Position numbers and translations under genes: made by a program. Below the pieces are notes generated by a model, which saw only the letters and a program-made list of their open reading frames with translations, made no database searches and had not been told where the DNA came from. Below are positions 32,334-41,073 of a DNA stretch of 64,000 nucleotides, piece by piece. The stretch comes from Paenibacillus_S vulneris (GTDB lineage: Bacteria; Bacillota; Bacilli; Paenibacillales; NBRC-103111): contig NZ_BAABJG010000055.1 of assembly GCF_039543185.1 (NCBI RefSeq), positions 310,001 to 374,000 of the forward strand, written 5' to 3'. Each line of letters starts with the position of its first letter. Positions within the stretch are counted from its first letter, which is position 1.

Positions 32334-33174
32334 ATGCGTCGCCAACGCTCACTTCCCACCTTATTGGAGCACGGTTATTTTTGTTTGCCCGAGTCAGTCG
32401 GATGGTACCAGAACGATGCGGGGCATACGGTCGAGCGGCAGGAAGGCGCTTTGAATAATTTTCAGTATTCACCTGGTCACCAGCGGCAAAGGCTATGTAT
32501 ATGCCGACAATGAGCTTCACACGCTGCAGGCGGGCGACTCCTTCCTGTACTTCCCGCTTCAACAGCAGCGGTATTATTCCAGCCCCGACGACCCGTGGGA
32601 TGTGCGATGGGTTCATTTCTACGGCTCTAAAGTCAAGGACTATTTGATAGAAAGAGGACTTCACCGGTCGCATATTTGGTCCATACGCCAGCCTAAGCCG
32701 CTGGAGCAAGCTATGCATGACTTGTTGGTCGAAGCCGAAGAAAATGCGTTCTTCCACCTCACGAAGCTGTCCACGCTGACATATGCCGTCATCGCTGAAT
32801 TTGTCAATCAAGCCGTGCCTCTCAGCACCAGCAAAAATGAGGAGACGACCAACCGGATCGTCCAGCTGCTGCCCAGGCTGCAGCAGGAGGCTTGCAAACC
32901 GTTTGATTTGGATTACTGGGCACGCGAAGCCGGTGTGAGCACCTATTATTTCTGTAAGCTGTTTAAAAAGACAACCCAGATGACTCCCATGACGTTCGTA
33001 ACGCTGAGCCGTCTGCAAATGAGCAAGCAATGGCTGCTTGAGAAGAGCGAGCTGACCGTCCGGCAAATTGCATTGGATGCAGGGTACCCAAGCACCAGCT
33101 ATTTCAATAAAAAGTTTCTCGAGCAGGAAGGCATGACGCCGACAGAGTATAGAGATCTTTACTGGAATAAGTAG
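32334..33174 (+). pseudogene. AraC-family regulator broken by a single-base frameshift
   Basis: The gene should encode a 279-residue AraC regulator with a cupin sensor domain and C-terminal double helix-turn-helix (VSTYYFCKLFKKTTQMTPMTFV near 195-220). The start is the ATG at 32334 with AAGGAG 9 nt ahead. Translation runs in frame to about residue 44 (GALNNFQ), then one extra base near 32466 shifts it to a quick stop at 32511; the missing part continues perfectly in the next frame (LVTSGKGYVYADNEL, then LQAGDSFLYFP). It is divergent from the Gfo and aldo/keto genes and would have controlled them. It could be a real null mutation or a sequencing error. Confidence 0.8.
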
Positions 33175-33285
33175 CCTCCTCCCTCCAGCTGCGTAAATGG
33201 ACAACCGGCGTGTTTTACAGTAATGTAGTTTACAGGAGCTTTACTAAAGAAAAGAAACCATTTTTTTACCGCATAAGGAGAAGGT

Positions 33286-35439
33286 ATGAAATCACTTGTA
33301 TTAGCCGAAAAGCCGAGTGTAGCCAAAGAATTGGCGCGCGTGCTCGGCTGTAATCAGAAGCATAAGCATTACATGGAAGGACCCCAACACGTCGTTACCT
33401 GGGCGCTGGGCCACTTGGTCACATTGGCGGAGCCTGAGGATTACGACGCCAAGTATAAAGCCTGGAACCTCGAGGATCTGCCGCTGCTTCCCGAACGGAT
33501 GAAGCTGAAGCTGATCAAAGAAACGACGCCTCAATTCCGCGCTATTTCACAGCTGGCGCAACGAGGTGATTTGGAGCAGCTTATTATCGCAACTGACGCA
33601 GGAAGAGAAGGCGAGCTCGTAGCCCGCTGGATTATGGAGCTAGTTAAGTGGCGCAAGCCGTTCCGCCGCCTCTGGATATCGTCGCAGACCGACAAGGCTA
33701 TCAAAGAAGGCTTTGCCAAGCTCAGACCCGGACGCGATTACGACCCGCTCTACCAATCGGCGGTATGCCGTGCAGAGGCGGACTGGCTTATAGGGCTTAA
33801 CGTAACGCGTGCCCTCACCTGCAAATACAATGCACAGCTGGCAGCCGGTCGGGTGCAGACCCCTACGCTTGCCATATTGATGGATCGGGAGCGTGAAATC
33901 CGCAGCTTTCAATCCAAAGATTATTGGATGCTGAAGGCTTATTTCGGGGGTTTTCATGGATTATGGCGCGGTAAAAACCAGCCGGACGGACGGCTGTTTG
34001 ATAAAGCCGCCGCTGATGCTTTGCTGGCGCGGCTGCAAAACAGCCAAGCCAAGGTAACACAACTTAAGGTGGTTGAAAAGAATGAACCCCAGCCGCTCGC
34101 ATATGACCTGACCGAGCTGCAGCGGGATGCCAACCGGAAATTCGGATTTTCGGCCAAGCAAACCTCCAATGTTCTGCAAAAACTGTACGAACAGCACAAG
34201 CTGGTTACTTATCCAAGAACCGATTCACGGCATCTGACAAGCGATATGGTCTCGACCCTGCAAGGCCGTCTTGAAAGCTTAAGTGTTCAGCCTTACGCTC
34301 CGCTGGTAAAGCCGCTGCTTCGCAAGCCGCTGCCTATAACCAAACGAATCGTAGATGACAGCAAGGTGTCCGATCACCATGCCATCATTCCTACCGAGCA
34401 AGCGCCATTGCTCCATACCCTGTCAGCAGATGAGCGCAGGCTGTACGATTTGATCGTCCGGCGGTTTATTTCCTTGTTCTATCCGGTATTCCGATACGAT
34501 GAAACCGCGGTCACTGTGGAGCTTGCCGGGGAAAGCTTTTTTGCCAAGGGCCGGGTTACCAAAGACGCAGGCTGGAAGGCCGTATATGGGCAAGACACAG
34601 CCTCTGCATCGGGTGACAATGATGAAAATGAGGACGACGAGCAAGGCACGCAGCAGCAATCGTTACCACAGCTGCAAATCGGAGATGTACTTAAGGAGGC
34701 GCGCTGCAGTCTGGAGAAGCATGCAACCAAGCCTCCCGGCCGTTATACGGAGGCCTCCTTGCTATCGGTAATGGAAAAGCATAACCTGGGAACGCCCGCC
34801 ACCAGAGCGGATATCATCGAGAAGCTGCTTCAGACCGATACGATCGAGCGTAAAATGAATATTTTACAGCCTACAGGCAAGGGAGCCCAGCTAATCGAGC
34901 TTGTATCCCCTGCCCTGCGGTCGCCGGATTTAACGGCACGCTGGGAGCAAGAGCTGGAGCAGATTGCCAAAGGGAAAGGCAATATGAAAGCCTTTCTTCA
35001 AGGGATCCGCGAACAAACCATGTCCATGGTCCGTGAGGTCAAGAACAGCACTACGGAGTATAAGCCGCATAATCTGACGACGTCGAAATGCCCTGATTGC
35101 GGCAAGTCACTGCAGGAAATCAAAGGCAAACGCGGCAAAATGCTCGTTTGCGTCGATCGTGAATGCAGCTATAAAAGAGCAGCGGAACCTATGCTATCGA
35201 ATAAGCGCTGTCCTCAGTGCCATAAGAAAATGGAGATTCATACGGGTAAAGCGGGGAAATATGCCCAATGCCGCCAATGTAACGTGATTGAAATGCTCAA
35301 TAACGACAATCGCGTAAGCGGCAAGGCGGCCAAACGCAACACTGCCAAGCTGATCAATCAATACAGCGATAATGCCAGCCTCGGCTCTAGCTTAGGCGAC
35401 GCATTGAAGGCTGCACTGCAACAACAAAAAGAAGATTGA
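33286..35439 (+). CDS. topB: DNA topoisomerase III (second copy)
   Basis: 717-residue type IA topoisomerase. TOPRIM motif LVLAEKPSVAKELA, acidic IATDAGREGEL near 101-111, GRVQTPTLAIL near 189, and active-site Tyr309 in VTYPRTDSRHLT. It lacks the long Ala-rich linker of the first copy but has two zinc-ribbon-like Cys clusters at the C-terminus (CPDCGKSL ... CVDREC and CPQCHKK ... CRQC, about 605-665). AAGGAGAAGG precedes the ATG. The copies clearly belong to different subgroups, so duplication by transfer or ancient divergence is more likely than recent duplication. Confidence 0.93.
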   Translation: MKSLVLAEKPSVAKELARVLGCNQKHKHYMEGPQHVVTWALGHLVTLAEPEDYDAKYKAWNLEDLPLLPERMKLKLIKETTPQFRAISQLAQRGDLEQLIIATDAGREGELVARWIMELVKWRKPFRRLWISSQTDKAIKEGFAKLRPGRDYDPLYQSAVCRAEADWLIGLNVTRALTCKYNAQLAAGRVQTPTLAILMDREREIRSFQSKDYWMLKAYFGGFHGLWRGKNQPDGRLFDKAAADALLARLQNSQAKVTQLKVVEKNEPQPLAYDLTELQRDANRKFGFSAKQTSNVLQKLYEQHKLVTYPRTDSRHLTSDMVSTLQGRLESLSVQPYAPLVKPLLRKPLPITKRIVDDSKVSDHHAIIPTEQAPLLHTLSADERRLYDLIVRRFISLFYPVFRYDETAVTVELAGESFFAKGRVTKDAGWKAVYGQDTASASGDNDENEDDEQGTQQQSLPQLQIGDVLKEARCSLEKHATKPPGRYTEASLLSVMEKHNLGTPATRADIIEKLLQTDTIERKMNILQPTGKGAQLIELVSPALRSPDLTARWEQELEQIAKGKGNMKAFLQGIREQTMSMVREVKNSTTEYKPHNLTTSKCPDCGKSLQEIKGKRGKMLVCVDRECSYKRAAEPMLSNKRCPQCHKKMEIHTGKAGKYAQCRQCNVIEMLNNDNRVSGKAAKRNTAKLINQYSDNASLGSSLGDALKAALQQQKED

Positions 35440-35465
35440 GGCGAATTCGCCCAATCTTCTTTTTG
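35425..35465. terminator. Terminator with the topB stop codon in its stem
   Basis: CAAAAAGAAGATTG-a-GGCG and CGCC-c-AATCTTCTTTTTG pair almost perfectly over 17 bp around AATT. The topB TGA (35437-35439) is inside the stem. It can serve both strands, ending topB and the 35476 gene. Confidence 0.88.
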
Positions 35466-35475
35466 TTTCTATGGC

Positions 35476-35793
35476 CTACTGAACGCCGGTCTTGCTGAGT
35501 AGCAACGGCTTCACTTCATACTCATAATACAACCGCAGCTGTTCCTTTTCCGATTCCGTAAACTGAAACTCGCAGTCACGTCCCTCATCCTGCGGAACGA
35601 CTTGAGCGATTCCTCCGGAATAGGTGCAAATCAGCAGCGCGCTTAAGTCTGATAGCTCCTCCGGCAATTCGCTGCCCGCATCCAGGTCAAAGCGCACCTC
35701 GACATCGACCCACTGCTCATCCCGCAGCTCGATCGTCGACCTCATATTCATAAATTTCAATTCCCTAACATCGACTGAACCGTATTGTATCAT
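35476..35793 (-). CDS. Conserved hypothetical protein, 105 residues
   Basis: A compact acidic protein with alternating strands, e.g. TIELRDEQWVDVEVRFDLD (about 20-38) and SALLICTYSGGIAQVV (about 50-66), then an amphipathic helix (FTESEKEQLRLYYEYEVKPLL). No transmembrane segment or signal peptide. It follows the epimerase gene by 28 nt and is probably co-transcribed with it. I do not recognise a family with confidence. Confidence 0.6.
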   Translation of the reverse strand: MIQYGSVDVRELKFMNMRSTIELRDEQWVDVEVRFDLDAGSELPEELSDLSALLICTYSGGIAQVVPQDEGRDCEFQFTESEKEQLRLYYEYEVKPLLLSKTGVQ

Positions 35794-35821
35794 AGTTAAC
35801 CTCGTCCATTCATCCGGTCTT

Positions 35822-36730
35822 TTATTTCAATTGAGCCTTTGCTCCGACCAAGTCCTGCAGTGCCATATCCAAAGTAGGATATTTAAACTCGAATTCATAC
35901 TCGGTAGCAAGATACGGGAATACCCTTTGACCCTTGAGCAGGAGCTCCGACAACTCTCCGAACATGATTTTCATTACGAAAGCAGGCACAGGGAAACGGT
36001 GCGAGGTTCTCATAACCCGTGCGAGCGTACGGCCGAACTCATCATTGGTTACGGGCTGAGGAGCCGTGGCATTCAGCTGCTCGATAATGTCTTCATTTTC
36101 GATACTAAATTCGATCAAGCGGCACAAATCCTCAATATGAATCCACGAGATCACTTGCTTTCCGCTGCCGATTCTGCCCCCAACCCCCAGCTTATAAGGA
36201 AGCATCATCTTGGGGAAGGCGCCCCCGTCTTTTCCTAGAACGATACCGAGACGCAGCTTAACAAGGCGTGTGTCCTGGATTTGATCCATCGCCTTCTCCC
36301 ATTTCTCCACTACTCCGGAGAGGAAGTCCTTCACATTAGGTTCGCTATGCTCAACGAACGATTCCGTCTCCGACGTTCCGTATATAGATATCCCCGAAGC
36401 GTTGACGACAACGGCCGGCTTGTTCTCCAATCGGGAGACGATATCGGCAATTCGGTTCACCGTATCCAATCGGGAATGTAATATTCTTTCTTTAGCTGCA
36501 CTTGTCCAGCGCTGGTTGATGGATTCACCTGCCAAGTTGACGATGGCATCAACCCCCTCCAGCACCTTGACATCTTTCTCCAGATCCGACCAGGTTACGT
36601 TCCTTATGAGTACGTGATTAGGAGTTTGGCGCTGCCGCGAGATAAGGATGATCGAACATTTTTGCTTGAGGAAATACTCCGTCAAATGCCGGCCGATAAA
36701 GCCTGAACCACCTGCAATGGCAATTTTCAT
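35822..36730 (-). CDS. TIGR01777-family NAD-dependent epimerase (YfhF/SulA type)
   Basis: 302-residue extended short-chain dehydrogenase. The Rossmann start is IAIAGGSGFIGRHL, with VDAIVNLAGESINQRW, a hallmark of the TIGR01777/SulA family, near 60-75, and YGTSE near 115. The C-terminal DUF1731-like end (VFPYLATEYEFEFKYPTLDMAL) is present. The frame opens at 36820, but only the ATG at 36730 gives the family N-terminus. Activity on sugar nucleotides is not proven in this family; the physiological substrate is unknown. Confidence 0.88.
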   Translation of the reverse strand: MKIAIAGGSGFIGRHLTEYFLKQKCSIILISRQRQTPNHVLIRNVTWSDLEKDVKVLEGVDAIVNLAGESINQRWTSAAKERILHSRLDTVNRIADIVSRLENKPAVVVNASGISIYGTSETESFVEHSEPNVKDFLSGVVEKWEKAMDQIQDTRLVKLRLGIVLGKDGGAFPKMMLPYKLGVGGRIGSGKQVISWIHIEDLCRLIEFSIENEDIIEQLNATAPQPVTNDEFGRTLARVMRTSHRFPVPAFVMKIMFGELSELLLKGQRVFPYLATEYEFEFKYPTLDMALQDLVGAKAQLK

Positions 36731-36802
36731 TGATGACTTCTCACTTTCAATAAAAAAATAATGAATACATAAAAACATTATATAACATAAATTCCGATAA
36801 AT

Positions 36803-36838
36803 AAAAAGCACAAACCGCAAAAATTCGGCTTGTGCTTA
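36803..36838 (-). terminator. Terminator after the SLH-VWA gene
   Basis: AAGCACAAGCCG and CGGTTTGTGCTT form a stem with one bulge around an 8-nt loop, followed by T-rich sequence on the minus strand. Confidence 0.8.
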
Positions 36839-36868
36839 ACATTTGGCAATAGATGCAGCTTTATCTAA

Positions 36869-39016
36869 TTAAGGCTTGTCGTTAGGATCAGTAGGCGAGC
36901 TTTTCATATGTTTAAACATTTTTACCGTTTTGCCTACCAAATCACTTCCAGCTGGTACCATATCGGCTGTGATGACTACATCCTCCGGCTGACCCATTTC
37001 CTCACCGTCTGTGAAGCCATCTCCATCCGTATCCTTACCGTTTACCGGATCGATGCTTGTTTTTATCAGCATGCCGTTTTCGAGCAGCATTCCGGTTACC
37101 TCATAGTAATCGTCCAGCCCGTCTTGATCCGCGTCAACGAATTCATTATGACGGGTCGTCTCCACTACCGTTCGGAAGGAAGCCTCCAGTTCCTCGGCAG
37201 TGAGCACCTGGAAGTATTGGCCGCCTCCCAGCAGAGCCATCTTTTCAAGGTACAAGCGGTCCACTTCGCTGCTCAATCCCATGGTTACGAGCGTTACACC
37301 CTTACCGTAAGCGGATTGAATCATGTTCCAATCCTTCGTTCCCTTTGGATCCTGGTCTTGACCATCCGTCAAAAGCACTGCGACAAAACGATGATTCGGA
37401 TCGCCGTGCTGTTCAAATTGTTCATAAGCTAATTTCAATCCGGCAAAAATATTCGTTCCGCCGGAGCTATCGATTTGGTAAACCGCACCGGCTACTGTAG
37501 CCCCGTCTGCAGAGAACGTGGAGTATACCTGCGCCCAGCTGTCAAAATCGATAATCGCCGCGCGGTCCGACTCGGAATGAACCGTATTCGTGTACACGCT
37601 GCCGAGCACTGTTACCGTTTCCGTTACGAAAGACGAATTCGGATTGTAGTTCAGCGAATATACAAGATCCGTGACCGCTTTTTTGCGGAGATCGTTAGGA
37701 TCGGTCCAGCTCATGCTGCCGGAGCTGTCGATAATAAATGCATAGTCCACATAAGGCTTGTATACGCCCGATGTTACGGACAAGTTGTTCTTCCAGGCCT
37801 GCTCCCAAGCCAGCTTGTCAATCAGAACGTACTTACTGTTATGGTTGGTTACAAAGCTGAGGGTTCCGTCGCCGGCATTGGTCGTATTCAGAAACTCAAA
37901 TTTGTTAGCCGTTTCATTGTAATACGCAGCGACCAGATTTTGACTGCTTCCGGTGGATTGAATCTGGAAGCTTAAGGTAGCGCTGTTGAACGGAATTCCG
38001 TTCGTGCTGAATTCGATGACAGGCCCTACAATACCAGGAACAACCGTGTTCGCATTCTTGAACACATTGGCTTGCGGCAATGCCTCCACACTAATGCTGC
38101 CGGCGCTTCCTCTAAAGCCGGACAGACTAAGTCCTGTCAGCTCAACGGAATTGCCCTGGCCGTCCGTCCCGGCAATGGGGTTGCCTTTGCCGATCGTCGC
38201 TACCAAATCCGCTCCGCTAAAAGAAAGATTCACTCCGCTGCCGCTACTTGGACGCGAGCCTCCCCCGCCCGATCCGGAACCGGAGCTTGAGCCTGTAGAA
38301 CCGGAGGTTCCTGGTGTCGTCGTATCCGGAGTCGTAACCGGATCCTTCTTCTCATCCGTTTCTTTGGCTGCAGAAGCCTCCAGCTGCTTCATGTACCTTG
38401 CAATGACCGTCATCGATTCTGCGCGGGTTGCCGCCGCGGCAGGCTTAAACCACGTTTTGCCGTTTTCTACCGTGCCTTCAAACAGCTTGTTCGATGCTGC
38501 GGCTAGAATGACGCTGTATGCCCAATTGCTTGTGCTTACATCCTCAAACACGACGGTTTGATCCGGCTTTTCCTTCAACTGATATGCCCGGACTAGCAGT
38601 GCAGCCAGTTCGGCTCGGGTTATTTCGGCATCCGGCTTAAACGCTCCATCCTCATAACCGTCTACAAGTCCTTCCTTCTTGGCTGTCTCCACATACTTGA
38701 ACGCCCAGTGATCAGCGCTCACATCACGGAAGGAGGCCGTTTGGGGGTCAGCACTCTTCTTGTTCAGAGCCCCCACCAAGATTTTGACGTACTCGGCGCG
38801 GGTAATCGTTTTGTCTGGAAGGATCCAGAGCTTTCCGTCCTTCTCCACCCCGTCAATAATCCCTTTGCCGGACAAGTACTCAATCTCCGCCTTGGACCAG
38901 TGACCATCCACATCGGCGAAGGTGCGCCCCGTCCCTTCTGCGCCCGCTGCTGTCCATCCGGAACCTACAGTAAGACAGCAAATTAGTGCAGAAGCCAACA
39001 TTTTCTTTAACTGCAT
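36869..39016 (-). CDS. S-layer-homology surface protein with VWA and calcium-binding repeats
   Basis: 715-residue cell-surface protein. A signal peptide (MQLKKMLASALICCLTVG, cleavage near the AAGAEG stretch) is followed by three SLH modules (about 30-205: FADVDGHWSKAEIEYLSGKG and similar) that anchor it to pyruvylated wall polymer. A Thr/Ser/Gly-rich linker (about 210-260), a beta-rich segment, and a von Willebrand A domain (about 420-610; FIIDSSGSM with DxSxS, then LLTDGQDQD) follow. The end has two DxDxDG-type calcium motifs (DADQDGLDDYYE, DTDGDGFTDGEE; about 640-690). The start ATG at 39016 has AAGGGA ahead; a GTG two codons earlier is less likely. It is divergent from the deacetylase gene. 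Role likely adhesion or wall function. Confidence 0.92.
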   Translation of the reverse strand: MQLKKMLASALICCLTVGSGWTAAGAEGTGRTFADVDGHWSKAEIEYLSGKGIIDGVEKDGKLWILPDKTITRAEYVKILVGALNKKSADPQTASFRDVSADHWAFKYVETAKKEGLVDGYEDGAFKPDAEITRAELAALLVRAYQLKEKPDQTVVFEDVSTSNWAYSVILAAASNKLFEGTVENGKTWFKPAAAATRAESMTVIARYMKQLEASAAKETDEKKDPVTTPDTTTPGTSGSTGSSSGSGSGGGGSRPSSGSGVNLSFSGADLVATIGKGNPIAGTDGQGNSVELTGLSLSGFRGSAGSISVEALPQANVFKNANTVVPGIVGPVIEFSTNGIPFNSATLSFQIQSTGSSQNLVAAYYNETANKFEFLNTTNAGDGTLSFVTNHNSKYVLIDKLAWEQAWKNNLSVTSGVYKPYVDYAFIIDSSGSMSWTDPNDLRKKAVTDLVYSLNYNPNSSFVTETVTVLGSVYTNTVHSESDRAAIIDFDSWAQVYSTFSADGATVAGAVYQIDSSGGTNIFAGLKLAYEQFEQHGDPNHRFVAVLLTDGQDQDPKGTKDWNMIQSAYGKGVTLVTMGLSSEVDRLYLEKMALLGGGQYFQVLTAEELEASFRTVVETTRHNEFVDADQDGLDDYYEVTGMLLENGMLIKTSIDPVNGKDTDGDGFTDGEEMGQPEDVVITADMVPAGSDLVGKTVKMFKHMKSSPTDPNDKP

Positions 39017-39166
39017 GTTCACCCATCCCTTAATCCTATGTATTTCGCTCGCGCATCGACATTATATTACAGGGTTTTCACATGCTACAATCGCTTTCTA
39101 TCATTTTGTGGTAAAGTTAACATTTTTGATAGAAAACATTCCTCGAACCTACGCGAAAAAAGTCGA

Positions 39167-39196
39167 TTTACAAAGTGCGTTTTCCTCCTTTATAAT
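39167..39196 (+). promoter_or_regulatory. Promoter of the polysaccharide deacetylase gene
   Basis: TTTACA (39167-39172), 18-nt spacer, TATAAT (39191-39196), about 40 nt upstream of the ATG at 39235. Confidence 0.6.
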
Positions 39197-39234
39197 CTGT
39201 ACTTGTAGCTTACTAACTCAGGAGATTGGGTCCC

Positions 39235-40380
39235 ATGAAAATGCTATCGGTTAAAGTTTTATTTCTACTACTTATCGGTGTTTCTATTCTACCATTCATC
39301 AGCTCCAGCTCGCCTAATGATATGTATGAGGATCAGGTTGCCGTCATCATGTACCATCATTTAAGCGACACCGCCAAAAGCAGCGTCACCATAACGCCCA
39401 AGCTATTCAGGGAGCAGCTCGAATATTTGGCGGATAAACATTACAATTTCATCACGCTCGAGCAGTTTAAGCATTACATGGCCGGCGGCGAGGTCCCTGA
39501 TAATGCCGTGCTCGTCACGTTCGATGACGGCTATCGCAGCTTTTACGACATTGCCTATCCGATCTTGAAGGAAATGCATATCCCGGCCGTTAACTTCATC
39601 ATTACGCGCTATTTGGACAATCCCGATGGAAGCAACATCCCTTTCATGACCAGGCAGCAGCTCAGCGAAATCCTGAGTCATCCTGAAGATAATATCGAGT
39701 TTGAATGCCACTCCGATAGCCTTCATGAGCAAATCAACGGGCAACCGATGCTGACAAGCAGGCAAAACGCTAATGGTACGCTGGAAAACAGTACGGATTA
39801 CGCCAATAAAGTCATTTCCGATACGAATACCTGCAAAAACAAGCTCTCGCAGGTCAATGGCGGACCTATTAGTACATACGCTTACCCCTTTGGAGGCGTG
39901 GACCCTAACGCGGCAGCTCTCGTGCATCAAGCGGGTATTGAGTACGGCTTTACAACCGTCAGCGAAATGGCGACACGAAACGATGATCCTATGCAGATTC
40001 CCCGGATTACAGGCGGGAACCCAAGCATTACCCCGGATGAGCTGCACAGAACGATTATGCGTAAGGTCGTCAGTCTGGATCCAGCCTTCGGCTATATCCC
40101 GTTTCGCGAAAGCGTAGGACAAATCGGCGGTACCATGATTCAGGATCATGACGGAACCATTAACTTCTACTATAGTGGCAACCACTGGACAACTCGCAAA
40201 GGCAGCAGCGTCGTTATGCTTGGGGATCAGCCAATTGATCTGGATTCACCTATTACCTTGAAACGCCGCCATGCGCAAATTCAGTTTAATGATCTGCAGA
40301 AAGCCATGGGCATCCGAATCGCTTTCAATCCTATCAGCAAGACTTTTTCCGAACGGCTTACGCCTGTCAAACAACAATAA
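39235..40380 (+). CDS. Secreted polysaccharide deacetylase
   Basis: 381-residue exported deacetylase of the NodB/carbohydrate-esterase 4 family. An N-terminal hydrophobic segment (KVLFLLLIGVSILPFI) acts as signal or anchor. The NodB motifs are seen: VTFDDGYRSF near 94-103 (metal Asp), FECHSDSLHEQ near 157 (H-xxx-H), and YAYPFGG near 215. The last 110 residues resemble a copper amine-oxidase-like or substrate-binding beta domain (SVVMLGDQPIDLDSPI, RHAQIQFNDLQKAMGI). A GGAG 10 nt ahead supports the ATG at 39235. It probably removes acetyl groups from peptidoglycan or another wall polysaccharide. Confidence 0.9.
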   Translation: MKMLSVKVLFLLLIGVSILPFISSSSPNDMYEDQVAVIMYHHLSDTAKSSVTITPKLFREQLEYLADKHYNFITLEQFKHYMAGGEVPDNAVLVTFDDGYRSFYDIAYPILKEMHIPAVNFIITRYLDNPDGSNIPFMTRQQLSEILSHPEDNIEFECHSDSLHEQINGQPMLTSRQNANGTLENSTDYANKVISDTNTCKNKLSQVNGGPISTYAYPFGGVDPNAAALVHQAGIEYGFTTVSEMATRNDDPMQIPRITGGNPSITPDELHRTIMRKVVSLDPAFGYIPFRESVGQIGGTMIQDHDGTINFYYSGNHWTTRKGSSVVMLGDQPIDLDSPITLKRRHAQIQFNDLQKAMGIRIAFNPISKTFSERLTPVKQQ

Positions 40381-40394
40381 TCGGTATATCTTAC

Positions 40395-40423
40395 AGGAGG
40401 CAATCTTTCGTTGCCTCCTTTTT
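40395..40423 (+). terminator. Terminator after the deacetylase
   Basis: AGGAGGCAA and TTGCCTCCT form a stem around TCTTTCG, followed by a five-T run. Confidence 0.88.
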
Positions 40424-40427
40424 GCTG

Positions 40428-40467
40428 TTGTCAGCATATTTAGTAAAACTATATAATACTACTAAAT
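40428..40467 (+). promoter_or_regulatory. MarR promoter with overlapping operator
   Basis: TTGTCA (40428-40433) and TATAAT (40452-40457), 18 nt apart. Perfect arms ATTTAGTA (40438-40445) and TACTAAAT (40460-40467) straddle the -10 box, the size and style of a MarR-family binding site, so autorepression is likely. Confidence 0.65.
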
Positions 40468-40479
40468 GGAGGCTGTTCT

Positions 40480-40923
40480 ATGAATAATAATGAAGCACTA
40501 GAGCAATTTATCACGCATATGCAAACCATTAACCGGCATCTCCGCTCCAAGGTGTTTGACCAGCAGCCGGATTCCTTGACACGGGTACAGTGGCTGCTGC
40601 TCCGGCATCTGCATCGTAACGGAACGCGTACCATCGGACAGCTGGCTGTACATCTCGATGTCAGGCCCAGCACCATGTCACAAATGATCGATCGTCTGGA
40701 GAAGTCCAGGCTCGTTTTTCGTGAGAGCAGCCAGCCGGACGCACGGGTGAAGAATGTAGCTCTAACCGAGCAAGGCAAAGACCTGATCCGCCGGACGGAA
40801 GCTCTGTGGATAGAAGCGCTCAACGATTCCTTCAATCAGTTTACGAAGCAAGAGCAGTTCGAATTGATCGGCTACATGGAACGGCTTACGGAGCGGTTAA
40901 ATAAAAATATGCGGAATTCATGA
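40480..40923 (+). CDS. MarR-family transcriptional regulator
   Basis: 147-residue dimeric winged-helix repressor. The recognition region (GTRTIGQLAVHLDVRPSTMSQMIDRLEKSRLVFRESS, about 48-84) and the wing (DARVKNVALTEQGKDLI) follow the MarR pattern. Terminal helices for dimerisation flank it. A ribosome site GGAGG precedes the ATG by 7 nt. The inverted repeat in its own promoter argues for autoregulation. No transporter or target gene adjoins it in the same direction, since the following kinase gene has its own ribosome site 150 nt away. Confidence 0.9.
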   Translation: MNNNEALEQFITHMQTINRHLRSKVFDQQPDSLTRVQWLLLRHLHRNGTRTIGQLAVHLDVRPSTMSQMIDRLEKSRLVFRESSQPDARVKNVALTEQGKDLIRRTEALWIEALNDSFNQFTKQEQFELIGYMERLTERLNKNMRNS

Positions 40924-41073
40924 AGGGTAAGCTTAAGCTTGAAGATATTTGCCTCTTTTTCGCGAAGCAAGTCGGTTTTTGAGTGCAATTGTCTGTTTTA
41001 GCATTTTCCTGTTGCTTCCTATTAGGGGAAAAAGTAAAATAATAATAATTGGAAGTAATCGGAGGTTACCCGC

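Noticed and set aside
32317..33204. 295-codon minus-strand frame over the AraC gene
   Set aside because: It is antisense to the AraC coding sequence, which has recognised domains in the other strand. The broken AraC gene makes it look open, but the protein-like signal is on the plus strand.
39403..40185. 260-codon minus-strand frame within the deacetylase gene
   Set aside because: Antisense shadow of the NodB-family gene, without motif or ribosome site.
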